DNA from: Portulaca oleracea
Lineage: Eukaryota; Streptophyta; Magnoliopsida; Caryophyllales; Portulacaceae
Length of the DNA: 64,000 bases
Direction: 5' to 3'
Assembly: GCA_029582165.1 (NCBI GenBank)
Contig: CM055887.1
Span: forward strand, 14,734,190-14,798,189
The notes under the pieces are model-generated. The model worked only from the letters and a program-made list of their open reading frames with translations. It searched no databases and was not told where the DNA came from. Position 1 is the stretch's first letter; every line of letters starts with the position of its first letter. Both the position numbers and the translations under genes were made by a program. Below are positions 20,585-32,550 of the stretch, piece after piece.

Positions 20585-23500
20585 TCAAGGTGAAGTAGGT
20601 GAACTGTCAAGCAAACCTAGTTTAGAAGATAAATAATTACGCTGAAAAATTCCTAGAGGTTTGGTCATAATATCTGCAAGCTGTTCTTTGGAACTAACAT
20701 AAGCGGTCTGCAAAAATCCTTCCATCAACTTGTCCCTCACATAATGGTCGTCGATGTTCAAGTGCTTTGTCCTTTGATGAAAGATAGGGTTTTCTTCCAT
20801 GTGCATTGCTGCCTTATTATCACAATGCAGAGTAACAGGTAGATCAAAGAGGAAGCTTCAAATCCTGGATCAAATTTGCTACCCAAACCAACTCTGAAGC
20901 AGTAGTAGACATTGCTCTATACTCAGCCTCTGCTGAAGACTTAGCAACTGTATTTTGTTTCTTTGTCTTCCACGAAATCAAACAATCTTATAGGAGCACT
21001 ATATATCTAGTTAAAGATCTTGAGATCATTTGATAGCTACCCCAATCTGCATCACCAAAAGCACAAAGTTTGAATTAGAGGAGGCTGAAAAATGAAGTCC
21101 GCAATTTATACTTCCTTTTAGATATCTTAGAACATGCAATGCTGGATCAAAATGTGTTTGTCTTGGTTGTGCAAGAAACTGACTTAAGTGTCGAAGTGAG
21201 TAGGTAATATCAGGTCTTGTAATTTTAAGATATAATTATCTTCCAACAACCCTTCTGTATCTCTTTGGATCTTCTAGGATTTTTCCTTCTTTAGTTGAGA
21301 GTTTCAATCCTTTTAGCAAAGGAAAACGAGTTGGTTTTGCTCTTGTTAGTCCAACATCTTCCAGAATATCTGCAATGTACTTTCTTTGATTCAATATTGT
21401 TCCAGAATGAGACCATGAAATTTCAATACCAATGAAGAACCGAGCCATCCCTAGGTCCTTGATGGTGAAAGCTTCATGAAGTTGTTCTTTTAACTACATA
21501 ATCGCCTGGGTGTTATTCCCTGTGATGAGCAAATCATCCACATAAACTAGAATAAATATAGTTAGATCATTTTGTTCTTTAATGAAAAGACTATAATCAT
21601 TTATAGACTGTATGAATCCAATTTTCTTAAGAAACTTTCTCAACTCCATATTCCATTGCCTTGAGACCTGTTTGAGGCCATATAAGGACTTTTTCAGTTT
21701 ACAAACTTGATTAGGAAAAGCTTTGTTATATCCTTCAGGAAGAATAATATATACCTCTTCATCAAGGAACCCATGTAAAAAAAGCATTGTTTATGTCTAT
21801 TGATGTAAAGGCCAATGTTTAATGGTGACCATAGCAATAAAAATTCTAACAGTTGTTAGCTTTGCAACAGGAGAAAGTGTGTTTAATCCTTATTCTTAAC
21901 TTGTTCAAAACCCCTAATGACTAACCTGGCTTTACACCTTTCTATACTGCCATCTTACTTGAATTTGACCTTATAAACCCATTTTGATGTCAAAGCCCCT
22001 TTTCCAGCAAGCAACTTTGTCAAGGTCTAAGTGCCATTCATCTCCAATGTCTGTAGTTCTTTGTTCATAGCATCAACCCATTCAGGTGATTTAGCTGCCT
22101 GTCTGTAACTGGTAGGCTCAGAAACATGCATTATAGCAATTAATGATGTGACATATTATGAGGAATGATGTTGTAGGTCTGTCTCTTTGAACAAAGGAAA
22201 AAAGCTTGATTTTTTACTGGAGAAGTATTAGATTGAGAAGTCTGTGGATTAGTCTCAGTATGCTTCTTCCTTTCTTGTGGTTGGATAAAATCTTTAAGCC
22301 AAGCTGGTTCCCTTTTTTGTCTTTGAGATTTTCTTAAGCCTTGTTATGCCTCTTGGTTGATTTCTAGATGTCTGTCATCTTGCTAAGCACTTTCAAAATC
22401 CTGAGAAACATACTCACTTACATGATCATTTAAAGCATCATGAGTGTGATGAGATATACTCTCTTGTGCATCATTATGATGTTCATCATCATCATTAAAT
22501 AGTAAAGGACTTTGGTTAGAAATAGAAAGAGTAGGAAAGTGATCATGATCATCTTGCCTGTTGCTGTTGGATCTCTCATTATCATTGTACTCAGTGATAA
22601 GAGGCCAAATACTTTCATCAATATTTGAGGGGAATTGTGGAGACTCATTATGATGATGCTTGAAGGGGAACACCTCTTCTTCAAATATGACATCCCTGCT
22701 GTGAATGACCTTTTTACTTTCCAAAACAAACAATTTATACCCTTTCATGCCATAGGTGTATCCAAGTAAAACACATTTCCTTGCTCTATCAGAAAATTTA
22801 TCCTTATTTCCTATGTTTACAACATAACAAAGGCATCATATGGTTCTTAAATCACTCAAGTTTGGTTTTTCTTTGTAAAGCATTTCATACAGACTCTTCC
22901 AATCTAGACTTCAAGGGCAGTTTATTAATGATGGCAGTGGCTGCCTAGACACATTCTCCCAAAAGTCCTTAGGGAAACCACCTTAGAGCCTAATAATAGC
23001 CCTAGCTGTATCTAAAAGATGCATGTGTTTTCTTTCAACCACCCCATTTTGTTGGGGAGTTCTGACCATGGATCTTTGATGAACTACACCTCTTGAATCA
23101 AATACAGAAGCCTAAATGAACTCGGTCCCATTGTCAGTTCTGATGGCCTTAACTTGAGTATTGAATTGATTATTGATCATATTCAGGAATCTTTCAATGG
23201 CAAAAAGAACATGTTTTTTTTTATCCTGTAAGAGTTGAGTCCAGGTGCATATAGTGTAGTCATAAAAAATGGTCAAGAAATATATGGCACCATTTATGTT
23301 AGAAACCCTATAAGGTCCCCACAAATCCATATGCACTAATTGAAAAGGGAAGGAAGTTTTAACAGCGCTCCTACCAAAAGGCAATATGTGAACTTTGGAA
23401 AATATGCAAGTTTTAAAAAAAAAATTATCACTGCCAGCAAGATCACACTCATTAATGTGTTCTAATTTAGAAATTTAAGTGTGTCCTAATCGATAGTGCA

Positions 23501-25330
23501 TCAAATACAAAGGAATACAACTTCTATTAGTGTTTTTATAGTTTACATTTCTAGCAGAATCTGAATAGTGGCTGAGATTTGTAAAGAATTAGAAGTAGCC
23601 CTTTCACACTTGGATTCCAGCTTATAGATCCCATTATTCTCATATGCAATGGCTATAGTTTGCTTACTTAAAAGGTCCTGAATCAAACACTTGTCAGGAA
23701 AGGAAACCATGTATAAAGACTGATCACATAGAAGCTTGATAACATATAGTAAATTGAAGGTAAAGTCAGAGACATTTAAGACTTTATTCAAGATTAAGTC
23801 ATTACTAAGTTTTACTGTCCCAACCATATTCACCATCTTAGTAGTTCCATGAGGTATTGCTACAGATGTGTATGGGTTTATCAAGGTTCTTAATAGAAGA
23901 TAAAAGAGAAACATCATATGTCATGTGATCACTAGCCCCAGTATCAACAATCCAAGTAGTCCTCACAGAATCATTACCAGAATAACAATCCTTATTAGAA
24001 CTAGGTTGTATGATGTTACTTGATAAATGAGCAAAGTGATCATGACTAGGATGAGTTTTGCTTGACTACCTAGTGTTTTTGTCAGATTGCTCAATATTCC
24101 TTACACTCCGAGTGTCAGTAAAGTGAGCAGCAACTGATCTTGCTTGATCTTGCTGCTTTCCTTGATTTATCTTGAACACCTCATGTGCTATTTGTTGTAT
24201 GACTCTTACATTTAGGTAGGTATGTCATCTCCAAGGGGACTGTCAACATTTTCTTCTGCAAGAACATTTGCAGTTGTCCTTTTGCCTCGTTTCTTGTTAT
24301 CTTGCCACCAATCTGGTTATCCTACTAGTTTGAAACATGCGCGTATCTCTTTCATGACCAACTTTCAGACAATATATAAAAAAATTTCCAACCTTATCTT
24401 TCTTGGCATCTTTCTTGAGGGACTTAGGAGCATTTCTTACAAGAAATGCACTGGTTTCTGTATCATTGATCTTAGTTTGTTTATGAACATTAGCTGCAAT
24501 GTCAGAGGAGAATGGTAGCCCTCCAGAGGCAATTTTTTGACATTAATATGCCTTGTTAATAGAGGGTAATGGGTCCATTAACAGAATTTGTGCTCTAACA
24601 ACATCAAATTCATCATTCAAGTGCATCAAGAATTGAACTAACCTCCTTCTTTGTTCTTGGTCAATTTAAACCTTTATGTGAGGGCAGGTCTTAGGACAAT
24701 TGCATATAGGAACTTCAGTCATCGCATTTAACTCATCCCATAGCCTTTTTAATTTTGTGAAATATGCTGCTACAAATTGTTTCCTTAGTATAAGTCAGAA
24801 ATTTCCTTTTCTAATTAAAATAACAAGGGACCATTGCTTTGTCCAAATCTTTCACCAAGTTCCACCTACAGTTCTGGAGCAGTATTGACATACAGGAAGG
24901 ATTCAGCAAGCTCAGTAATCATTCAATTTAAAAGCTACCTAATCACCATGCTGTCACATTTCACCCACTGATTAACCAAGGCAGGTTGAGTAGGTCGATT
25001 GCACTCACCAGTGATGAAGCCAATCTTTACCTTGGTTTTTAAGGTTATCTTGATGGCTCTTCCCCACTTCAGGAAGTTAGTCCCATTAAACTTGATATTG
25101 ACTATCTGTAATCCAGGGTGATGTGAACTTTGGAGGTAGAGAGGATCATTATTATATAGATCCTCTTCATTCTTGTTTCGAACATTAGAACCAGCTCCAA
25201 TGCTTCCAGTGACCTATCCAGAACTAGCTTCTAACATTTCTTCAATACCACCCATCCTTGGTAGTGCCCAGAAGACTCAAGAGCCTTGTCTTATTCCCAA
25301 GGATCAACTTTTAGGTCCAACATGAAAGCT
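20585..25330 (-). pseudogene. copia gag-pol remnant (integrase, reverse transcriptase, RNase H)
   Basis: Minus strand from high to low coordinates. The region about 25300-23950 should be Gag and protease but is badly decayed. 23384-23112 encodes the integrase core (FQLVHMDLWGPYRVSN, and AIRTDNGTEF at the end). 22748-22383 encodes YKLFVLESKKVIHSRDVIFE and an acidic linker. 21787-21494 is reverse transcriptase with KLKKSLYGLKQVSRQWN and an intact ILVYVDDLLITGN catalytic box. 21448-21236 encodes FFIGIEISWS and the following region. 20806-20585 is the RNase H end with TKHLNIDDHYVRDKL and SSKEQLADIMTKPLG. Frames are separated by stops and shifts throughout, so no full polyprotein remains. Confidence 0.85.
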
Positions 25331-25339
25331 TTGATGCCA

Positions 25340-25520
25340 TGAGAAATCTAGGAACTGATTTAATTTTATTCAACGAGTATAAAAAAACAGAAGAGATATG
25401 TACAACGTAGAGGCCTAGAGCTATTTATAGAGCTATGAAAACTAAACTAACAACAACCTAACAGATTCTTATTCTTGAAGGACCAAGAACAAGATCCTTT
25501 GGTCACCTTGACACTTCACA
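25340..25520 (-). repeat. 5' LTR of the small copia element
   Basis: Very similar to 20395-20576 with scattered substitutions. It ends ATTTCTCA immediately before the primer site on the minus strand. Confidence 0.9.
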
Positions 25521-25525
25521 CCTCT

Positions 25526-26477
25526 CCTTTACTAGCTTTCTTTATTGACTACTGTGATTGTTATTTTTCCTTTGGATCAAGTTGCAAGCTATCTGTTCTT
25601 CATTATCTCTTTTATGGGTTATAAACTTTTTGCTCTTTCGTTGGGTCTATTTTTGTACCATATCTGCCTGATTTGCTAGTGTTGTAGTCTTCCCTTAGAT
25701 ATCTTCCTGTGTAATTGTTTGTGTAACTTTTTAATGTTTCCTAGAGATGGGCAGGGTCCTGGTTCGTTCCTAATGACTCTACTTTTTCTTACATGAAGGT
25801 TGAGCGGGTATTTTGTACAACTTGAAAAAATTATGAGGCTCAAGCTCTCTTGGACATTGGTAATGATCGTTAGATTGACTTTAGTTTTTTTTTTTTTTGG
25901 TGGTTGCTTCTGATTGGAGGTAAGACGGGCGCTGGATTGGATTCTTGCTATCTAAGAGGGGGTTTGAAATTTCAACTTGGTTTTTGACCTTCTCTTGTTG
26001 CCCCTCCAAAGAGTGAGGGTGAAGTTTCCATGCTTTAGATCATCTAGCAACCACCCTTCTCTTTATTGCCCTTCTCACTTAGACATGGTCGATGATGAGT
26101 CCTAGTTTTTGGACTATTTCTTCTTCTGTACTTCTCTGAGACCTATTCCTATCCATTTTAGTATGTTAGTCTTGTCTTCTTCACCCCCGCTTCTGTTTTA
26201 GACATGATTTCTAAAATTCTCACTAGTTTGGTTGATTATTTGTGTAAGCATAAATCAAGGATGGCAGGAGTAATGTCATATTAAATTTGCAACGGTTTGT
26301 GGGGGATATGGATAACCTCCTTTTTTTTTTTTTAATTGGGCTGGTCGAAATATTTTGTAATTATATATAGCCCGAAGGTCCTTGTTGATCTTATATTTTG
26401 GCGCTCCTTTTTTGAATTCTTGCCTTTGTAATTATCTCAATGGTATGGATGCGGAAGGCTGCATTATTGAATTATAT
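25526..26477. other. Region between copia element and LINE ORF2
   Basis: There is no clear frame. It most likely belongs to the LINE (spacer or decayed ORF1/ORF2 junction), because the copia target duplication separates it from 20389 only by the insertion. Confidence 0.4.
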
Positions 26478-29400
26478 ATGAAGATTATTTGTTGGAATGT
26501 CCATGGGACCAAAGGGCCCAAGTTAAGCAGGAAGTCCTGTTTTTGAAACGTTCCATTAATCCCGATTTAGTTTTTAAATTAAAACTATGGTAAATGACAT
26601 CAATGCACAACGTATTGTCTCAAGGTTAGGATTTGATAACTTTGCTACCATCACACCGGCTAATAACTCTGGTGCGCTTTGGTGTTTATGGAATTCACAT
26701 GTGGTTGATCTCACTACGACATCATCTTTGCCACATTTTTTTCATTGTGAGGTTGTCGATAGAGATTCGAATGACCGTTTTTGTTGTCACAACTTGTTAT
26801 GGCCCAACCCAAGAATGAGACAAGGATGAGTTTTGGAAAAGTCTTTATAGATGAGCTAATTCCATATCATGACCTTGGTGTTTACTGAGGGATTTAATAA
26901 TTTGTTATCTCCTGACGATAAAATGGGCAATAACATTGCTAAAATCAACAGATTTAGAAGACTCAATGAGTTTTTCTCTTACTTCTATTGCCTTGATGCT
27001 AATGTCGTAGGTAGGCGTTTTACTTTGACTTTTTGTAGGGGGAATTTGGCCTAGGAAAAGTTAGATAGAGTCTTATTCTCTCCCAATTAGGATGCTCTTT
27101 TTCCTAATTATCGAGTTATTAATGGCCCTTTCACAGCCTCAGATCATGCTTATATTTTGTTAGTCTCTTCCCCTTCTCTGATTGCTCATAGAGGCACTAA
27201 TTTCAAGTACCAAACTGCGTAGGGTGCCTATAGAGAAATCCATAATCTTGTTAAGAAAAACCGTCGTTCCTTTCAGGGAAGTTCAATGTTCAATTTGGTG
27301 AAAAAATGCACTAAACAAAACGTGATCTAAAGCATTGGGCTAAAGCAACGTTTAGCAATTACCATACAAAGTTGATCATTGGGTTAAAGTAACGCTTAGC
27401 AATCACCATACTAAGGTCCAACGTAATATGGAGAAACTTCAATATGTTGAGGAGAAGTTGTTATCCAATCCCAAGAATCCAAAACTAAATGTTAGCATTA
27501 TCAATTTCTAAAGCAAAGGTTGAAACTACACTTGTTTAATTGAAAGTACTGGGGTTCCTTACATCGAAAAGGTTGGTTTGTTAATGTGACCGGAATTCTA
27601 GTTTGTTCCATTAGTCTATGAAATCATGTAAAAAACAATCGAAGAATAGAATCGTTAAAATCAAAGACCATGAGTCAGGTATTTCGATTAAAGACCCTAA
27701 GTTGGTTAAAAATAAATTTGTGCTTGATTTTACGAACTGTTTTAAATCTGGTTGTGACTCAACAAGAAATCTTAGTTTGGATATTAGTAGAGCTCTTAGC
27801 CTGAATGACAATAAACTTTTGACAAGGGGCATTTCAAATGAGGAAATTAGGCTTGTTGTTTTCCATAGGAGAAGTTCCAAGCTCATGGCTCGGATGGTTT
27901 AGGAATTGCTTGTTTCCAAAACCATTGGGAGTTAGTCCACAAAGATGTCTTTTTTAGAAATGGCAAGTTGTTGAAACAAATTAATCATACTCTCATAACT
28001 CTTCCCAAACGTGTGAATCCGTCGAACACGACATATTTTTGCCCTATTAGTCTACGCAACAGTGTCTACAAAATCATTTCTAAAATCCCAGTTATTTGGA
28101 TGACAATAATTCTTGAGAAGATCGTGGACCATGCATAGAGCACTTTTATTTTGGGTCGCTCTATTTATGATAATATCCTAGTAGCTTATGAAGCCATTAA
28201 CAAATTCAATATTATGAAAGGAAAACAAAGTTGGGTTCCTCTTAAGCTTGATATTGAAAAAGCTTATGACAAAATTAAATGAGACTTTCTATTTCAAGTC
28301 TTGCACACATTTGGGTTCCATGATAAATGGATTAATTGGATTAAAGAGTGTGACACTAATGTCTCTTACTCTATTTTAATTAACGACCAGGTGTGTGGTT
28401 TCTTCAATCCTTCTAGAGGTATTTGGCAAGGAGACCTTTTGTCAACATATCTTTTTATTCTGTGCATGGAGGACCTTATTAGAAAACTACTATTAGTTGT
28501 TTCTTTGCCTCGTAGTGGCATTAAGATCAAGTTATTGCCCAATGCTCCTCGTATTCATCGTCTTCTTTTTAAAACCTAGGGTTTTTTTTGTGTGTCAAAC
28601 TAGTATAGATTATTTTCGCCTTCTAAATCATATCCTTTCCAGATTTTGCTTCCTAACGGGTCAATTCATTAGCTTCCACAAATCGCCTGTAATTTTTTCA
28701 AGTAAGTTGAAGACACAAGATAGACAGGTTGTCTCTGGGATCTTTAACATATCTCACTATGATAGTTTAGGTAAATATCTATGTTGTCCAGTTTTCAATG
28801 GGAGACCTAATGCATCTTCTTTCACAAACTTAGTGACCTGTACCCTAGATAAGCTCCAAACCTGGAAATCCAGATTTATATCTAAAGTTGGCAGGATTTC
28901 CCTAATTCAATCAAATATTGAATCTATGCTCGTACATACTTTGCAATGCTTTCAGCTTCCCAAATCAGTTGCCAATAAAATAAACGAAATTAGTCAAACC
29001 ATTTTTTGGAAGGATTTGCAATCTGGTAAAAGTCTAGCGATGATTGCATGGGATAAAGTGTGCAAGTCTTAGAAGTTTTGTGCGCTAGGCCTTCGCAAGA
29101 TGGTGGTTGTGAGTATAGCCTTCCCTTACATGTTGGTTAGGAAATATTTGTTTGGTAAAGGTCTTTGGGTGGACTTGATGCCCGCTAAATACCCTCTTGA
29201 GGAGGACTTCTTCAGGAGGAAAGCTAACCCTAGAAACTCTTGGGCGTGGAAAGCTATTCTTCGAGATTGCAATCTTCTCCGAAAAGATATGAGATGGATC
29301 ATAGGAAATGGCAAATACATAATTTTTTGGACAGATCATTGGTGTTTTTATAAGAATATTTTAGAATTAAATGATATTCAAAATTTAAATCTTGTAGATT

Positions 29401-29951
29401 TGAATCTTAAAGTTGTTGATATGATTACTAATCATAAACATTGGAACCTACTCCGACTTAGCAGCTTAGTTAATAATGAGTCTATTGAACTTATCAAAAT
29501 TATTCTCATCCCTTTTCATGACATAAAGGATGAAATTTTTTGGGGTTGGTTGAGCAATGGCTCATTTACTACTAAATTTACTACTTGATTAGCCCACAAC
29601 ATCTATGCTAACCATTCTACCTAGAACTTCAAGTGAATTCAATATATAAATATTTTACCTAAGCTAAAGGTTTTTCTATGATAGCTTTGTCATAAGGCTC
29701 TCGCTACTAAAGCTAGCCTTATTATGAGGGGCATTAATACCAACTTGGACGACCCCCTTTGTGGCCAAGACTGTGAAAGCACGGAGCATTTGTTTTTATA
29801 CTTCCATGTGCCTAGAGATATTGGGACTCTAGCGTTTAGTCATAACTGACTAGCACATTTTGATTTGGACAGTATTCAACCAAGTTTCTCTTGAGTAGCT
29901 CTCGAACTATAGGAAGAATGTTAGTCCTTCTAGAATGGACAAGGTTATTGC

Positions 29952-30811
29952 TAGACCTGGCAATTCTCGACCCGACCCACACCGACCCGCAAAAAATGAG
30001 TTTTGAACACGAAATTCCGACCCGGGACCCGAAAATGACCCAACCCAAAGAACCCGGTAAAAAACGGGTCAGGTCGGGTCAGGTTTAGGTCGACCCGTTG
30101 GGTCAGACACTTTAATTTTAAGTGTTTTGTCTACTTTGGCCTTGTGCAAAACAATGGGTCCATTTCATGAAAATTAAGGCCCAAAAGTAAAATATTGGGT
30201 GGCTTTGGAAAGTTATGCGTAGAAAGAGACATACAAATGAAATGATCAAATAACAAATGAGCGAAACAAAACCCTAACACTGTCACTCACTCACTCTTTC
30301 TGTGAACCCTCTAACTCCTGCAGTCCCGCCGCTCTCCTCTCTTTCAGTAAAATAGTGTATTATTGTCAAAGGTCAAAGTTCAGTGCATTACAGTCCAATA
30401 CCTTAAAAGTTCAGTATATTAGCATCCCAAAATCCTATATATTTTATAAGTACTGTTATTCGTGGATTGTTGATGTAAACTGCATAATACTTGTAGACTT
30501 GAAGATTGCCAAATTTTGTCCCTTGGGCGTATAGTAATATGTCTATACAACTATGACATATCGTGATGGTCGAACTTGGAATGGAATGGTACATTACACA
30601 GGTGTCTTTGACCAATTATAATAAATTTTATTAGTTGTAAGTGACTGAGAAAAAGAGCGGTCATGACCCGTAAACCCGACCCAAACCGCCTGAAACCGGA
30701 ATACACCTGACCCGTATTTACCCAGACCCGAAATACACCCGACCCGTATTTACCCGAACCCGATATATGACCGACCCGTAACCCGCCCGCTCGCCCGTAT
30801 TGACAGGTCTA
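29952..30811. mobile_element. Non-autonomous hAT element with perfect 8-bp duplication
   Basis: Termini TAGACCTGGCAAT and (reverse complement) TAGACCTGTCAAT are flanked by GTTATTGC at 29944-29951 and 30812-30819. Excising it rejoins the LINE frame (DKVIALLWGIWNMHNAL). Subterminal CCCGACCC-type words lie at both ends; no transposase. Confidence 0.93.
30340..30437. mobile_element. Single arm of the foldback Mutator-like family, inside the hAT element
   Basis: AGTTCAGTGCATTACAGTCC and neighbouring phrases match the right arm of the element at 9745-10165. No partner arm is seen, so it is either a captured or a deleted copy. Confidence 0.55.
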
Positions 30812-31497
30812 GTTATTGCTCTTCTATGGGGTATTTGGAATATGCATAATGCTTTAGTCTCCCGTGATACCCCTCAAAAACCTTGTGCCTATATCATCAG
30901 GGCGAAAAAACCAGTGGCAAAATGGAAAATTCGTCACAAACTCTCACTAATTCACTATGAACTTCTCCCTGCTCACCAAGAACGCCATAAGACAGTGGAA
31001 GATCAATTTTAACGACACGAAGAATAAAGGTAGTGCGACTGAAGGCTTCATAATTCAAGATTGGTGTGGTAAGGTTGTGGTAGCCAATCCTTCAAGATCC
31101 TCCTCTATGTTGGTAGCGAAGGCTACTGCAATGCATAACTGTGTTAGAGAGGCATGCAATACTGGCATTAAAAACTTTTGCATAGAAGGTGATGGCAAGA
31201 TTCTCATTGGTGTAGTGCTCGGCGTCTCGAGCATTCCATGTGAGATTCAACATCTGGTTCTTGATATTGGGAAATTTTTAGCTAATTGTATTCATATATT
31301 ATGAGGCTAAGCACATCTTTGGAGAGGCTAATAGAGCTGCTAATTGGCTTGTCAAAGCTGGTCTTATTTCTAATTTTTGTAACTGGGGTACTCTAGTACT
31401 TTTTGATCTTAGGATAGTTGTTCGAGAAGATTTTATGGAAGAACCCTTGAAAGAAAGATTACCTAGTATTTTTTGCTTACAAAATAAATAAAAAAAA

Positions 31498-32057
31498 TGT
31501 AGGAAATGAGTAAGGAACAAGTCGCATAGAGGGTATTATTTTATTATATTGTTGGACCCACTTGTAATATTGAATTGTTTATAACAATTGATAATATTGA
31601 ATAATTTACAACAAATAAAATATTAAAATACAAAAAATTATTGAAAAGTACTAACTAATATTTATTTTCTCATAAAGTAATGAAATTTATTTATTCTAAG
31701 TGAATATATTATTAAAATGTAAAAAAAAATATGCTAAAGTATTTTCAAAATTACTTAACAAAAACAAAAACAATTACACACAACTAGAATTCGAAATATG
31801 TTGATAAAATTAATATTAAAGCTCACTAAAAATATAGGTGCCCAAGAACACAAAAACAGAACAAGTCCCAAAATGAGACCAAACTTGTCCTGAGTAAACC
31901 ATCCATACATCGTTTTCAATCGAAAAGTTGCAAAATATGGATTACAAAAATGACACCAAACCCAAAATCCCTAATTCACTCCTCATCTCTATTGAATGCA
32001 AACCTGCCACCACATGCCCATTTGTCTTTGCCAGCTAAGCTACCCCCTGTTGCAGTA
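31498..32057. other. AT-rich spacer left of the Tnt1-like element
   Basis: I see no gene. It joins the region at 36950 once the copia insertion is removed. Confidence 0.4.
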
Positions 32058-32062
32058 CAAGT

Positions 32063-32471
32063 TGTTAGGATCGAAGAGTACTCAAGCTAAACACAAACAA
32101 TAGGAAATAATAGCGGAAAAGAAATACGAAATTTGACACCAGGATTTTAACGTGGAAAAAACCCAAAGCGGGAAAAAAAACCATGGAATCGATGCACTAG
32201 TAATATGAGGATTACAATACAAGGTTGTGTTTCTCTCTATCTCACTTGATCTCAGGGATACAAAATAGGGAGAACCTGAACCCCTATATATACTAGAGAA
32301 ACATGAGAGGAACTAGGTTAACAATAACTGAAAACCCTAAAAAACTTGCCGCTCAAAAATATAACACACATATGGGCCTTTGGACAAAGCCCATCAAGGT
32401 GTCGACAGAAGACCCAAAAACGCACTGCTTTCTTCCTTCTTCGTTCCTCAGTTTGGTTTTCACACCCAACA
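32063..32471 (-). repeat. 3' LTR of the Tnt1-like element
   Basis: Plus-strand ends TGTTAGGATCG and CACACCCAACA. It lacks the ACGC-GCGT palindrome present in the other LTR: a shortened AAAACGCACTGC is found at the same place (about 32416). Confidence 0.93.
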
Positions 32472-32550
32472 ATCTCCCACTTGGAGACCAAACCTCAACC
32501 ATCCTCAACTTTTACCGCAAGTTCTCCTAGTGCATCGACTGACCTCCTCA

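Larger units (their letters stand above)
20395..25520 (-). mobile_element. Complete small-LTR Ty1/copia element (Ale-like), coding region decayed
   Basis: Two 181-182 bp LTRs (20395-20576, 25340-25520) are flanked by a perfect CCTCT duplication (20390-20394, 25521-25525). On the minus strand the primer site TGGCATCAAAGC lies next to the right LTR, and the polypurine tract TTGAGGGGGGAG next to the left LTR. The element sits between the LINE ORF1 tail and LINE ORF2. Confidence 0.92.
26478..31497 (+). pseudogene. LINE (L1-type) ORF2 remnant: endonuclease, reverse transcriptase, zf-RVT, RNase H
   Basis: The frame opens MKIICWNVHGTKGPK, the start of an L1-type AP endonuclease; the endonuclease end keeps FTASDHAYIL (about 27127-27156). 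Reverse transcriptase blocks: DIEKAYDKIK (about 28250), SRGIWQGDLLSTYLFILCME (about 28411-28470). The catalytic FADD box is missing: the frame reads HRLLFKT and a stop near 28576. Downstream are WKSRFISKVGRISLIQSN (about 28863-28916), SWAWKAILRD (about 29240) and a zf-RVT-like segment near 29660-29810. A hAT element (29952-30811) then splits the gene. RNase H-like sequence (about 31020-31400, with FCIEGDGK and GEANRAANWLVKAGLI) ends before an A-rich tail near 31480-31497. Many stops and shifts are present. Confidence 0.85.
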
